Positions 11,504 through 21,918 of a DNA stretch of 64,000 bases are shown one piece after another. The translations under genes and the position numbers were made by a program. Source of the DNA: Hydrogenophilales bacterium (lineage in GTDB: Bacteria; Pseudomonadota; Gammaproteobacteria; Burkholderiales; Thiobacillaceae); the NCBI GenBank assembly GCA_016703155.1, contig JADJCP010000015.1, forward strand, positions 1 to 64,000. The letters are read 5' to 3'. Positions within the stretch are counted from its first letter, which is position 1. Every line of letters begins with the position of its first letter. The notes under the pieces were generated by a model. The model ran no database searches, had not been told where the DNA came from, and worked only from the letters and a program-made list of their open reading frames with translations.

Positions 11504-11534
11504 AAAAAGCCGACTAACTTTAGTCGGCTTTTTT
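11504..11534 (+). terminator. Rho-independent terminator of gyrB
   Basis: AAAAAGCCGACTAA-CT-TTAGTCGGCTTTTTT is a strong hairpin with a T tail on the plus strand and an A tract on the other side, so it may work in both directions. Confidence 0.9.
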
Positions 11535-11553
11535 GTCTCGTGCCCAAACAACG

Positions 11554-13189
11554 ATGTGGCGGTATATTGGCCAAAGCGGTGAGAAGGGTCGCTATTATCA
11601 TGAGGCTGCATTGCACTATCCGGACACTCACGTGCGACCACCTAGCTTGACCTATGACGCTGCCGTGAAGAGGGTGCGTAACCTGTTACGCCCCTACAGC
11701 GCCACCTCGGTGGTGAAGCTTGCGTTTGATGTGACTCAAAGTGTCCGCAATGACAGCATGATTGAACAGCTCAAGACTTGGCCGTGGCTGACATTCCTGA
11801 TTGTCAAGCTGGTCCTCGAGGACCAGATGATTCCATTGAACGCTGGACAGCAGTGTCCTCTGCACGTCTTTGATCAGTGCCGACAGCTCCTATGGGATGT
11901 TCCGCGCAGAGATGACCATTTGGGCTCTGGTGGTGACGATTCGAGGGGAAACGTCTACCTGATGCTGAGGTCCATGGTGCAGACCCAGTTGTTGTTCCAA
12001 AAGAATTTGTCCTGGGATTTTATTCGGTGGCCAGCATTGATCGCCAGGCTAGAGCCAGAACACCCAACGCGGGTGCAGTTCGAGAACCGGTTGGGCATGA
12101 GCCCCGACGATTTTGTCGTTCTTTGTTTTTCCGCGTATGCGACTGTAATTAACGGAAACACCATCATCGGTCCCGGTTTCTTCGAGCCTTTTGAGCAGGG
12201 GTTTGGCGTCCGTGTAGCCCGATTCCTGGGCGAGTTTTCGCGTGATCTACCCGGACTTCGTAGGGAACTCCGGATGGCGCTCAGAGCTCGCATTGCTTCT
12301 GGCAAACCGCCCCGCAATCGTCAGGAGCTGGTCGAGTTCCCATGGATTGCAAACTACCCGTTGTTGCGGCTCCCTGGTGAACGGTATGCAGTGTGGCACC
12401 CAATCGTGTTTGCTCGAGGTATGGAAACCGCAGTCCATAAACGACTGTCCGAATTGAAGGGGAAATACGCAGATTCGTTCAGCAAGGTGTTCGAAGGGTA
12501 CGTCCTGGAACTGATTGCCGATGCAGGCCTCGACTACTTGAATGAGCAGGCCTACAAGACTGCGCTCGGTGCCGGAAAACATGCAGTCGAGGCCATCATT
12601 ACCTGCTCTGGCGCCAATGTGTTCATTGAATCCAAGATGACGGTGTTTTCTGAAGATTTGACACTCAGTGATCGAGCTCCGGTGGTTTGGCAGAACATGA
12701 AGCGGGTACTCGAAGCGATGAATCAGGGCTGGATGGTTAGCTCGATGCTTCGCAGTGGTGCTACACCGGCCTGGGAATGCACTCATGCTGTGAAGGACTA
12801 CCTCATTATTGTCACAAGCCAGCAGATTAACTGCGCATCGGCTGAGCACTTTACGCGTATGTTTAACCGCGATGTCTTTGATTCTGCTCGTCTTCAAGCC
12901 GCGCATAAAAAGACACCAACCGCCGAGCAACCAGAAAAAGCTGCCTTTGACGAACGTCGTAATTGTGTCGATCGATGAATTTGAGCACCTGATGGGTTGT
13001 GTTCACAACGGTGAGATTGATCTTGTGGGTTTCCTGAGCGAAATTGCTGATGCGCACAGCGATCCAACGACATCAGTGATGTTTGTTGATCAGCTTCTTG
13101 GCCCAAAGGTAAAAGCGTGGCACCTGTCAAATGCACTCGACCATGCCAGGAAGCGAGCAGAAGCGGCATTGGAGGCAGTACTGTCGTAG
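11554..13189 (+). CDS. Orphan protein of unknown function, possible nuclease-like C-terminal half (frameshift near 12936)
   Basis: I do not recognise the family. From the ATG at 11554 the protein starts MWRYIGQSGEKGRYYHEAALHY. The frame breaks in an A5 run near 12936. Skipping one base continues into LPLTNVVIVSIDEFEHLMG and ends EAALEAVLS, about 544 aa. No signal peptide or membrane helices are seen. Around residues 349-361 a strand pair AVEAII...VFIESK resembles the (D/E)-x(n)-ExK core of PD-(D/E)xK nucleases, which is suggestive only. G+C is clearly lower than in gyrB (about 45% in one sampled 60-base stretch), which points to acquired DNA. It sits alone between the gyrB terminator and a LysR gene. 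Confidence 0.7.
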
Positions 13190-13363
13190 TATCAGCTTTC
13201 AAAGGTATTACATCGGTTGTATTGGCCTTTGAATCGTCGGTGTGAGTATCTGACCTTCGACCGGTAAACGTAGCAAACCTAATCAGCATGTAGCTCCACA
13301 GGCGGCAATTGCCGAATAACGAACCACAGCTATCAAGCGAATGAGAGTTACGCCGGAACAAAC

Positions 13364-14269
13364 CTATCCCGCCGACCCACCCAGCGCCACTTCCAGCATG
13401 TCGATGAAGGCCCGGGTCTTGGCAGGCATGAGGCGTCGGCCGGGGAAGACGGCCCAGGCGGTGGATGCCGGCAGGGACCATGCCATCAGGACGCGTCGGA
13501 GTTCGCCGCGCTGCACGCTGGGCGCGGCGAAGATATCGGGCGCGGCGGCGATGCCGGCGCCGGCGCGGGCCAGGTGGATCAACAGTTCGGGCGAGTTGGC
13601 CATTACCCGTTCCGGGGGCGCGCCCTGCCAAGTGCGCGTTGCCGATTCCAGGGTCCAGGGGACGCCCGCACCGTTGCGGCCGAGCAGCAGCAGGCCGTCG
13701 AATCGGGCGAGGTCTTCCGGCTCAGCCGGTTCGCCTTTTTCGGCCAGGTAGCCGGGTGCGGCGTAGAGGCTGACGGGGTAGACGGCGATGCGCCGGGCGG
13801 CCAGCAAGGTGTCGTCGGGCAGGTCGCCGAAGCGGATGGCCAGGTCGAAATTCTCGCCGAGCAGGTCGACGCGCCGGGACGACAGATAGACCTCCAGCGA
13901 GACCAGGGGATGCAGCGCGGCGAAGGCGGCGAGCATGTCGGTGAGCCGCAGGCCGGCGAAATCGTGGGGCATGGAGACGCGCAGCCGGCCGCTCGGTCGG
14001 GCCTGGCGGTATTCGCTGAGGGCTTGCACGGCTTCGACTTCGGCGACGACCTGGCGGGCATGGTCGAGCAGTTGCCGGCCGAGCTCGGTAAGGGTCAGGC
14101 GCCGGGTGGTGCGCAGCATCAGGCGCTCCCCCAGGCGTTCTTCGAGCAGGGCGATGCGTCGCGATACCGTGGATTTCGGCAGGCCGAGCCGTTCGGCGGC
14201 GCGGCTGAAGCTGCCGGCCTCGGCGACCCGGGCAAAGATCATGAGATCGTTGGGTTCGAATTGTTCCAT
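13364..14269 (-). CDS. LysR-family transcriptional regulator
   Basis: A 301-aa LysR regulator. An N-terminal winged helix-turn-helix (residues 8-67, FARVAEAGSFSRAAERLGLPKSTVSRRIALLEERLG) is followed by an effector domain starting at GRLRVSMPHDF. It belongs to the AaeR/DmlR-like group that often controls quinone or aromatic-stress genes. It is divergent from the azoreductase-pirin pair with an inverted repeat between them, so it probably regulates those genes and itself. The effector is unknown. Confidence 0.9.
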   Translation of the reverse strand: MEQFEPNDLMIFARVAEAGSFSRAAERLGLPKSTVSRRIALLEERLGERLMLRTTRRLTLTELGRQLLDHARQVVAEVEAVQALSEYRQARPSGRLRVSMPHDFAGLRLTDMLAAFAALHPLVSLEVYLSSRRVDLLGENFDLAIRFGDLPDDTLLAARRIAVYPVSLYAAPGYLAEKGEPAEPEDLARFDGLLLLGRNGAGVPWTLESATRTWQGAPPERVMANSPELLIHLARAGAGIAAAPDIFAAPSVQRGELRRVLMAWSLPASTAWAVFPGRRLMPAKTRAFIDMLEVALGGSAG

Positions 14270-14284
14270 GGATAGAACAATGTA

Positions 14285-14307
14285 ATCCGTATCGAGGTCT
14301 TACGGAT
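14285..14307. promoter_or_regulatory. Inverted-repeat operator between lysR and azoR
   Basis: ATCCGTA-9 bp-TACGGAT is an exact 7-bp inverted repeat containing the LysR-type T-N11-A spacing. It is placed 16 bp upstream of the lysR start and 58 bp upstream of azoR, and is a likely binding site for the divergent regulator. Confidence 0.6.
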
Positions 14308-14364
14308 GGTATTCAGTACAAATAAATTACGGTCTCACGACTGATCAACCCGATGGAGACCCTG

Positions 14365-14964
14365 ATGAACATCCTGCAAATCAATGCCAGTGCACGCCGC
14401 GAAGGCGCCCATTCCAGCCGCGTCGCCGACAGCATCGTTGCCCGCCTGCGTTCGTTGAACCCCGCGGCGACACTGACGCGGCGCGATCTGGCGGTGACGC
14501 CGCACCCGGTGCTCGACGAGGCCGCGCTCGGCGCGCTGTTCACCCCGGCCGAACAGCGCACGCCCGAGCAAAGGGCGCGCGTCGCCCTGGACGATGCCCT
14601 GATCGCCGAGTTCCTGGCGGCCGACACCCTCGTACTGGGTGTGCCGATGTATAACTTCGGCATACCCGCGCAATTGAAGCACTGGATCGATGCCATCGCC
14701 CGCAATGGCGTGACGTTCCGTTATACGCAGCAGGGGCCCGAAGGGCTGGTCGCCGGCAAGACGGTCTATGTCGCGCTGGCGCGTGGCGGCCGGTATCGCG
14801 GTACCGATGCCGACAGCCAGGTGCCTTATCTGAGAACGGTGCTGGGCTTTCTGGGTATCAACGACGTGCATTTCATCTACGCCGAGGGTTTGAACATGGG
14901 CGCGGAAGCGGCCCAGGCCGGCTTTGCCCAGGCCGAAGCCGACCTCGCCGAAGCCCTGGCCTGA
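14365..14964 (+). CDS. azoR: FMN-dependent NADH-azoreductase
   Basis: A flavodoxin-fold quinone/azo reductase that carries out two-electron reduction of quinones with NAD(P)H. The phosphate-binding start MNILQINASARREGAHSSR and the core VLGVPMYNFGIPAQLKHWIDAI are diagnostic of AzoR. Residues near RGGRY contact FMN in the family. I chose the ATG at 14365 because a GGAG lies six bases upstream. The in-frame ATG at 14353 contains that site. The protein is 199 aa, the normal length. A pirin gene follows and a LysR gene is divergent. Confidence 0.93.
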   Translation: MNILQINASARREGAHSSRVADSIVARLRSLNPAATLTRRDLAVTPHPVLDEAALGALFTPAEQRTPEQRARVALDDALIAEFLAADTLVLGVPMYNFGIPAQLKHWIDAIARNGVTFRYTQQGPEGLVAGKTVYVALARGGRYRGTDADSQVPYLRTVLGFLGINDVHFIYAEGLNMGAEAAQAGFAQAEADLAEALA

Positions 14965-15029
14965 GCCGCGATGCCTGACCCGATATGCTTGGCCCGATAT
15001 GCCTGGCACGCTAACGAAAGGAGATGGCC

Positions 15030-15962
15030 ATGACGCATGACACGATGACACACGCCAAACGGCTGGAAGATGAACCCGTTCACCGCTCCCGGAGCGTCGA
15101 GCAACTGATCGCCGGCAAGGAGACTTCCGACGGCGCCGGGGTCAAGCTGACCCGAGTGCTGACCCAGAACCTGCAACGCAGGCTGGACCCGTTCCTGATG
15201 CTCGACGCGTTCGGCAGCGACGATCCGGACGATTACATCGCCGGCTTCCCGGACCATCCGCATCGTGGCTTCGAAACCGTCACCTACATGATCGCCGGGC
15301 GCATGCGCCATCGCGATAGCGCCGGCCACGAAGGCCTGCTGGAAAACGGCGGGGTGCAATGGATGACCGCCGGGCGCGGCGTCATTCATTCCGAGATTCC
15401 GCAGCAGGAAGCGGGCGTCATGGAAGGTTTCCAGCTCTGGTTGAACCTGCCCGCTCGCGACAAGATGTGCGCCCCTTGGTATCGGGATTTCGGCGCGGGT
15501 GATCTGCCGCGCTTCGGCACGGCGTCCGGGGCCGAGGTCACGGTGATTGCCGGGGCCAGCCACGGGGTGCAGGGCGCGGTGACGCGCGCCGCAACCGAGC
15601 CGCTTTACCTGGACCTGCGCCTCGCCGACGGAGCGACTTTCGCCCAGGCGTTGCCGGCCGAGCACAACGCCTTCGTCTACGTCTATCGCGGCGCCCTGCG
15701 TATTGGTGACCAGGTCGTACCGGCACAGCGCATGGCCATCCTCGCCAACGCCGCCGACGCCGACGGCGTGCTGGTCGAGGCGCGGGGCGAGACGCGCGCG
15801 CTGCTGATCGCCGGTCAACCGCTCAACGAACCGATTGCGCAATATGGCCCGTTCGTCATGAATACCGAGCAGGAAATCTATCAGGCGATAAACGACCACC
15901 GAAACGGTCGGCTGGCCGCGTTGGCCGAACCGACCCCTGCGATGCCATCAGGGTTTCCCTGA
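15030..15962 (+). CDS. Pirin family protein (possible quercetin 2,3-dioxygenase)
   Basis: A bicupin pirin of about 310 aa. The N-terminal cupin carries the metal-binding pattern FPDHPHRGFETVTYMIAG with HxH plus later His/Glu in GRGVIHSEIPQQE. The C-terminal pirin domain contains the GQPLNEPIAQYGPFVMNT signature. Some relatives open the flavonol ring of quercetin, others modulate transcription or metabolism. The ATG at 15030 is chosen because AAAGGAG lies six bases before it. It sits 65 bp after azoR, so the two genes probably form one oxidative/quinone-stress operon. Its last 15 bp overlap the convergent next gene. Confidence 0.9.
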   Translation: MTHDTMTHAKRLEDEPVHRSRSVEQLIAGKETSDGAGVKLTRVLTQNLQRRLDPFLMLDAFGSDDPDDYIAGFPDHPHRGFETVTYMIAGRMRHRDSAGHEGLLENGGVQWMTAGRGVIHSEIPQQEAGVMEGFQLWLNLPARDKMCAPWYRDFGAGDLPRFGTASGAEVTVIAGASHGVQGAVTRAATEPLYLDLRLADGATFAQALPAEHNAFVYVYRGALRIGDQVVPAQRMAILANAADADGVLVEARGETRALLIAGQPLNEPIAQYGPFVMNTEQEIYQAINDHRNGRLAALAEPTPAMPSGFP

Positions 15963-16406
15963 CAGCAACTTCTGGTCCGCCTGTCGTTCAACTTCATCCG
16001 AGAAACTGGCGTCGAAGGAAAAATTCTGGAAACGCCACTTTCCATCCAGGCGGTAGAACGCGAATTTGAAGCGGATGGGCTGACGCTCGTAGAGACCCAG
16101 GTAGAGGAGATAGACGTAGTTGGCGCCGACTTTTTCGGCGAGTAATTTTTCATGCCCTTTATGCGCACCCACCAGCCTCGACAGATTGGCGAGTTGCGAT
16201 TTTACGTTCTGGATTTGATCGGGCGATTGCCGTAGCCAGGGGTTGCCGCCGAACAGGAAGTCGGTGGCTTCATCCGTCTTGTTGACGCTCAGCAAGGTCA
16301 TGAAGTTGCTCACCGTGGCGTCGTATTCCTCGATGGCGTATGCGGGCAAGGACAGCAGGGCAAGCAGCAAGACCATCAGGTATTTCAAGGGTTTAACCTG
16401 GAACAT
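15948..16406 (-). CDS. Secreted hypothetical protein
   Basis: 152 aa with a clear Sec signal peptide (KPLKYLMVLLLALLSLPAYA) and predicted export to the periplasm. The mature part has an alpha/beta make-up ending in a segment that resembles small NTF2/DUF4864-like proteins (FKFAFYRLDGKWRFQNFSFD). I cannot assign a function. It is convergent and overlaps the pirin gene by 15 bp. Upstream on the same strand are two more secreted proteins. Confidence 0.75.
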   Translation of the reverse strand: MFQVKPLKYLMVLLLALLSLPAYAIEEYDATVSNFMTLLSVNKTDEATDFLFGGNPWLRQSPDQIQNVKSQLANLSRLVGAHKGHEKLLAEKVGANYVYLLYLGLYERQPIRFKFAFYRLDGKWRFQNFSFDASFSDEVERQADQKLLSGKP

Positions 16407-16466
16407 GGTGACTCCTTCGGGTTTGTGGCGGTGCGTAAGGCACGCTATCCGGTCGCGGCGAATCGG

Positions 16467-17265
16467 TTACCGCACGCTATATCCCCGCGCTTCCAGGCAA
16501 GCCCTGGTCGCGCGCTGGTAGTCGGCGCGCTTCACCGGCAACTGCGCTATCGGCAGGTCGGCGGAGGGCTGAACCGGGTCGAATCCGGATTGCTCGACCG
16601 CCCAGCGGTGGCATTCGTAACGATCCTGGGCCATCTGTTGCTCGTCCTGGCCCAGTTTAGGATAGACGAACGTTTGCTCTGGAGTGGGCGGCGGCACATA
16701 AGTGTCGGCTTCCGTGGGCGGGTCGACAACCACGTATTCGCGCCGTTCCGGACGCCATGAATAGTAGACCTCATCGGCGTAGTAGTAGGGCGCACCGCCG
16801 ACCCACAGGGTGGTGTAGTAGGGCGGCAAAAAGAGATCCCCAGGCCGATGGGTGGCGCGACGACGATGAAGCGTGAGCCTTCGGGGCGGTACCATGCGCC
16901 GCCGTGGAAGTAGTAACGCGCGTCGCGATGCGGAATGGCGATGGGATGATTCGGCAGCCGGTCGACGATCTGACCGCGCGGCGGGTAATACCGGTCGTGG
17001 CGGTAGCGGTTGTCGAACGTGTAGCCGGGTTCCAGTCTGGGTGGCTCTGCATTCCAGCGGGCGTTATCCCGTGGCGAGCGGTCTCTCCGGGCATCGTCCT
17101 GGCGCGGCGCGCCACGGCCGAAATCGTCACGCCGGGGAGCGTCTACCCGCAGGGCGTCGCCGCGCTCGCCATCCCGTTTGGGCGGCTCGGCCAAGGCACC
17201 GGATACGCTCAGACTCAGTAGCAGGGTCAGGAAAATCGGGTTCCAGGGGTTCGAAGACTGGTCAT
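16467..17265 (-). CDS. Secreted protein with C-terminal DRxxCxxWA domain (two frameshifts in this sequence)
   Basis: Reconstructed over two one-base losses, near 17245 in the signal peptide and near 16830 in an A5 run. The result is about 266 aa: a hydrophobic leader (IFLTLLLSLSVSGALA), a low-complexity Arg/Asp/Pro-rich region, and a Tyr-rich stretch with PPYYTTLWVGGAPYYYADEVYY. The C-terminal part contains QDRYECHRWAVEQSGFDP and YQRATRACLEARGYSVR. The ATG at 17265 has AGGAG seven bases before it. The C-terminal motifs recur in the next protein, so the two are paralogous in that domain. The function is not known; periplasmic or envelope location is inferred. Confidence 0.7.
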
Positions 17266-17299
17266 GGAGTTCTCCTCATGGCGGGCATGGCCGTATGCG

Positions 17300-17884
17300 T
17301 CAATGCACGGTATAGCCACGCCCTTCCAGGCAGGCGGCCATGGCGCGGCGGTAATCGTTGGCACGTTGCTCGATCTGGTCGTAGCCCTGTGCGGCGCGCC
17401 GGTAATGGCGTTGCTGGACGGCTTGGGCCTGGTCCTGGCGTGCCGTATCGGAGGCGGCACCGACCAGTGCGCCGAGGATGGCGCCGACCAGCGCGCCTTC
17501 TCCGGAGTCGCGTGGGCGCGCAACGGCCGCGCCCAGCATGGCGCCGCTGAAGGCACCGACCACCGTGTCTTGTCCGGATGGCGGCACGGACACGACTTCG
17601 AGGTGCTTGTTTTCGACTTGCGGAGGTTGACTGGGGTCGTAGCCGGTCTGCTTCACCGCCCAGAGGTAGCAGTCGAAGCGATCACGCTCCTGCTGCTCGG
17701 TGGTCTGCCCGGCCGCCGGATAGAAATACACGTGCGTGGGCGGGAGCCGAACCGGGGCGGGTTCGGCGACATCCTCGTAGCTCATGGTCTGCGTGGCGCA
17801 GCCGCTCAACCATGCAGCGACCATCCAGGCTGAGAACCGGCAAAGCGACGCGGGTGTGCATCTAGATTGAAGCTTGATAGTCAT
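17300..17884 (-). CDS. Lipoprotein with glycine-zipper segment and DRxxCxxWA domain
   Basis: 194 aa. The N-terminus ends in a lipobox (AAWLSGC), predicting an envelope lipoprotein. The middle carries an alternating small-residue stretch (GAFSGAMLGAAV, GALVGAILGALVGAA) typical of glycine-zipper membrane segments. It shares ERDRFDCYLWAVKQTGYDP and YRRAMAACLEGRGYTVH with the neighbour at 16467-17265, placed on either side of the zipper. The two are probably one transcription unit (34-bp gap). No function can be assigned. Confidence 0.75.
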   Translation of the reverse strand: MTIKLQSRCTPASLCRFSAWMVAAWLSGCATQTMSYEDVAEPAPVRLPPTHVYFYPAAGQTTEQQERDRFDCYLWAVKQTGYDPSQPPQVENKHLEVVSVPPSGQDTVVGAFSGAMLGAAVARPRDSGEGALVGAILGALVGAASDTARQDQAQAVQQRHYRRAAQGYDQIEQRANDYRRAMAACLEGRGYTVH

Positions 17885-18140
17885 GACGCCATCCTTTATG
17901 AACGTTGGGATGTGTGTCTATCTTTCGGCATAGGCCTCTGTCTTCAGCATAGTGCTCACGACTCGATGCTGGGCGGGAAAGTTGTAACGAAATGTTTCAC
18001 GCCTCGGACGCAAACGTCGCACGACAGCGTAAGGCAGCTGCCTGGCCGGCTTTCACGGCGATTCACTCCCAATGCTGTAAAGTTCGGAACTCGGTGGCAT
18101 TCTGGCGCTCTGTCCGGGGGACGTGGCTCCGGAGTGGCCG

Positions 18141-18156
18141 TGCTCCACGTGAAACA
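18141..18156. promoter_or_regulatory. parS: parS-like ParB-binding palindrome
   Basis: TGCTCCACGTGAAACA matches the parS consensus except for one base (C for T at position 3). It is intergenic, 25 bp upstream of the cyclophilin start. Confidence 0.55.
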
Positions 18157-18181
18157 TTTTCCATTCGTTAAGGAGTTTTCA

Positions 18182-18751
18182 ATGCTGTTACGTTCCATTG
18201 TCGCTGTCGCCGTTTCCTTGACTCTGGCCGGCGCCGCGCTGGCGGCCAATCCCAATGTGCGCATGACCACCAGCCTGGGCGAGGTGGAGATGGAGTTGTA
18301 TGCCGACAAGGCGCCGGCTTCGGTGAAGAACTTCCTGGGCTATGTCGATTCCGGCTTCTACAACGGGACGATCTTCCATCGGGTGATTCCGAATTTCATG
18401 AACCAGGGCGGCGGATTCGAGCCGGGCATGAAGCAGAAGGAGACCGGCACACCTATTCAGAACGAAGCCGATAACGGTTTGAAGAACACCTTGGGCACGC
18501 TGGCCATGGCGCGCACCGGTGACCCGCATTCGGCCACGGCGCAGTTTTTCATCAATACCGCCGACAACGGTTTTCTCAACCACACCGCCAAGACCGGACG
18601 CGGCTGGGGTTATGCCGTATTCGGCAAGGTGACCAAGGGGATGGATGTGGTGATGAAGATCGCCGGGGTGAAGACCGGCAACACCATGGGCTTTGACGAT
18701 GTGCCGGTGAAGGATGTGGTCATCAAGCGCATGGAAACCGTCAAGCCGTAA
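18182..18751 (+). CDS. Periplasmic peptidyl-prolyl cis-trans isomerase (cyclophilin type)
   Basis: A cyclophilin that speeds proline isomerisation in folding proteins. It has a signal peptide (LLRSIVAVAVSLTLAGAALA) followed by a compact PpiA/PpiB-type domain. Catalytic features are visible: FHRVIPNFMNQGG with the Arg, the QFFIN segment, and WGYAVFGKV. It is about 189 aa from the ATG at 18182, which has AAGGAG upstream. Longer upstream frame runs through the parS-like site and lacks family similarity. It most resembles PpiA, but I leave the symbol open. Confidence 0.92.
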   Translation: MLLRSIVAVAVSLTLAGAALAANPNVRMTTSLGEVEMELYADKAPASVKNFLGYVDSGFYNGTIFHRVIPNFMNQGGGFEPGMKQKETGTPIQNEADNGLKNTLGTLAMARTGDPHSATAQFFINTADNGFLNHTAKTGRGWGYAVFGKVTKGMDVVMKIAGVKTGNTMGFDDVPVKDVVIKRMETVKP

Positions 18752-18793
18752 GCCTGCGCGCCGGGCGGCCCGTCTCGCCGGGTAACCCCGTTC

Positions 18794-19621
18794 TCAGGCG
18801 CTGCCCGGCAAGAGCCTGACCTCGCGCTGCGGGTAGGGGATGACGATGCCCCGCGCCCGATAATTTTCCAGGATGGCCTGGTTGACCTCGCCGATGGCCG
18901 CGGGGTAGTCGGGCACCTTGACCCAGGGTTTGACGGCGATGGTCACCGAGAAATCAGCCAGGGTCGCGACCTGGATCAAGGGCGCTGGATCGGCCAGAAT
19001 CTTTGGGTTGGCATGCAGAAGTTCCTCGATGCTGGCGATGGCGCGATTCATATCCGTGCCATAGGCCACGCCGACGTGGACGTTCAGTTGGCGGATGCGT
19101 CCGTAGTTATGCAGGATTTCGCCGGCGATCTTCCGGTTCGGGATGACCACGCGCGACAGGTCCGGGTGGCTCAGTGTCGTGCTGAACAGGGTGATCGTCC
19201 CGACCTCGCCTTCCTCGTGAGCGATGGAGATGTAGTCGCCGACCCGGAACGGCCGCGTGAAGATGATGGTCAGGCCGGCCGCCAGGTTGCTCAGCACGCC
19301 CTGCATGGCCAGGGCCGCGCCGGCTCCGGCGATGCCCAGGCCGGCGATCAGCGGCAGTAATTCCACGCCCAGATTTTGCAGGGCCATGATCAGGAACAGC
19401 CCGAACACGATGATACGCACCGTGCGTTCGAGCAACTGCGTCGTCGTCGGATCCAGATCCAGACGTGCGAACAGGCGCTGACTCATGCGACTCAGCCAGC
19501 GGGCGACATAGAACCCCAGGATGAGGATCAGGCAGGCCACCAGCAGCTTCGGGCCGAACTGGATGGCCAGGGTAAGGGCGGTCGATTGGGCTTGGTCGAG
19601 GACCGCGAGCGGTTCGGTCAT
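18794..19621 (-). CDS. mscS: Small-conductance mechanosensitive channel, MscS family
   Basis: An inner-membrane channel that opens under membrane tension to release solutes during osmotic downshock. The protein is 275 aa with three N-terminal helices. The pore helix is rich in Gly/Ala (IAGLGIAGAGAALAMQGVLSNLAAGL), then the beta domain signature FRVGDYISI and the cytoplasmic alpha/beta part follow. The length and lack of extra domains match the minimal MscS type. It is convergent with the cyclophilin gene. Confidence 0.92.
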   Translation of the reverse strand: MTEPLAVLDQAQSTALTLAIQFGPKLLVACLILILGFYVARWLSRMSQRLFARLDLDPTTTQLLERTVRIIVFGLFLIMALQNLGVELLPLIAGLGIAGAGAALAMQGVLSNLAAGLTIIFTRPFRVGDYISIAHEEGEVGTITLFSTTLSHPDLSRVVIPNRKIAGEILHNYGRIRQLNVHVGVAYGTDMNRAIASIEELLHANPKILADPAPLIQVATLADFSVTIAVKPWVKVPDYPAAIGEVNQAILENYRARGIVIPYPQREVRLLPGSA

Positions 19622-19710
19622 GGTGGTCTCCCCTGGAGGTATACAGTGGAACTATTGTAGCCACCCCGCTTGGAGGATGCGTCACAGACACCGACGCGCC
19701 ACGCCGCCGT

Positions 19711-19740
19711 AAAAGACAAGCCCGCTTGCGCGGGCCTGTT
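19711..19740 (-). terminator. Rho-independent terminator downstream of rho
   Basis: On the minus strand a GGCCCGC-GCAA-GCGGGCTT hairpin is followed by GTCTTTTAC. It is placed about 45 bp past the rho stop. Confidence 0.6.
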
Positions 19741-19753
19741 GAGTTGGGCTTGG

Positions 19754-19773
19754 ACCCCGGCGTACGCCAGGGT
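19754..19773. repeat. Short palindromic element
   Basis: ACCCCGGCGTACGCCAGGGT is a 20-bp near-perfect palindrome in the rho-mscS gap. It resembles the scattered REP-like palindromes of proteobacteria. Only one copy was noticed in this window. Confidence 0.3.
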
Positions 19774-19786
19774 GACGCGTGGTGAA

Positions 19787-21046
<1,260 letters not shown>

Positions 21047-21152
21047 GGTGCTTGGATAGAGTGGGGAGTGCGGCGCGGGGGCCGTGGGAGCTTCTTCAGG
21101 GAGGGATTGGACGCCCGGCGGAGACGCCGGGCGGAATACAGACTAGCGAAGA

Positions 21153-21479
21153 TCAGATGTTGCTGTCAACAAAAGCCGTCAATTGCGATTTGGACAGGGC
21201 GCCGACCTTGGTGGCTTCGACATTGCCGTTCTTGAACACCATCAGCGTCGGGATGCCGCGGATACCGTACTTGGGTGGCGTCGCCTGATTCTCGTCGATG
21301 TTGAGCTTGCACACCTTGAGACGACCGGTGTATTCCTTGGCCACCTCGTCGAGAATCGGCGAGATCATCTTGCAGGGGCCGCACCAGTCCGCCCAGTAAT
21401 CGACCAGGACCGGCATGGTGGACTGCAGGACTTCCTGTTCGAAAGTGTCGTCGGTTACGTAATGGATATGTTCGCTCAT
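21153..21479 (-). CDS. trxA: Thioredoxin
   Basis: A 108-aa cytoplasmic dithiol reductase. The active site WCGPC is at residues 32-36 inside VLVDYWADWCGPCKM, and the conserved cis-Pro is in RGIPTLMVFKNG. No signal peptide is present. It lies upstream of rho on the same strand, the usual trxA-rho order. Confidence 0.97.
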   Translation of the reverse strand: MSEHIHYVTDDTFEQEVLQSTMPVLVDYWADWCGPCKMISPILDEVAKEYTGRLKVCKLNIDENQATPPKYGIRGIPTLMVFKNGNVEATKVGALSKSQLTAFVDSNI

Positions 21480-21586
21480 CGTGGGAACCTCACATGGGAA
21501 GATAAGGATCGCTTGGCCTGCGGGTTTGATTGGCCAATCGGGAAAACGCCGCTATCCTAGCGAAAAAGCCTGACAGAGGAAAGCGC

Positions 21587-21910
21587 ATGACTTATGTAGT
21601 GACCGAAAATTGTATCAACTGCAAATATACCGACTGTGTCGATGTCTGCCCGGTGGACTGTTTCCACGAAGGCCCGAACTTCCTGGTGATCGACCCCGAG
21701 GAATGCATCGATTGCACCCTATGCGTCGCCGAGTGCCCGGCCGAAGCCATCTTCGCCGAGGACGACGTACCCGCTGATCAACAGCATTGTATCCAGCTTA
21801 ACGCCGAGCTGGCCCGCGCCTGGCCGGTCCTCGTCGAAAAGAAGGCGCCGCTGCCGGACGCCGACGCCTGGGATGGCAAGACAGGCAAACTCGACAAGCT
21901 CATTCGCTGA
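21587..21910 (+). CDS. fdxA: 7Fe ferredoxin FdxA
   Basis: A 107-aa ferredoxin with one 3Fe-4S and one 4Fe-4S cluster, carrying low-potential electrons. The two Cys sets are in CINCKYTDCVDVCPVDC and CIDCTLCVAECP, followed by the C-terminal extension typical of the Azotobacter FdI-like family. The ATG at 21587 has AGAGGAAAG upstream. Longer upstream frame is not conserved. It is convergent with ubiE. Confidence 0.95.
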   Translation: MTYVVTENCINCKYTDCVDVCPVDCFHEGPNFLVIDPEECIDCTLCVAECPAEAIFAEDDVPADQQHCIQLNAELARAWPVLVEKKAPLPDADAWDGKTGKLDKLIR

Positions 21911-21918
21911 ACCCGGCC

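Noticed and set aside
12894..13631. 245-codon minus-strand frame across the lysR end
   Set aside because: It overlaps lysR out of frame and the orphan gene antisense, with Arg/Pro-rich shadow composition.
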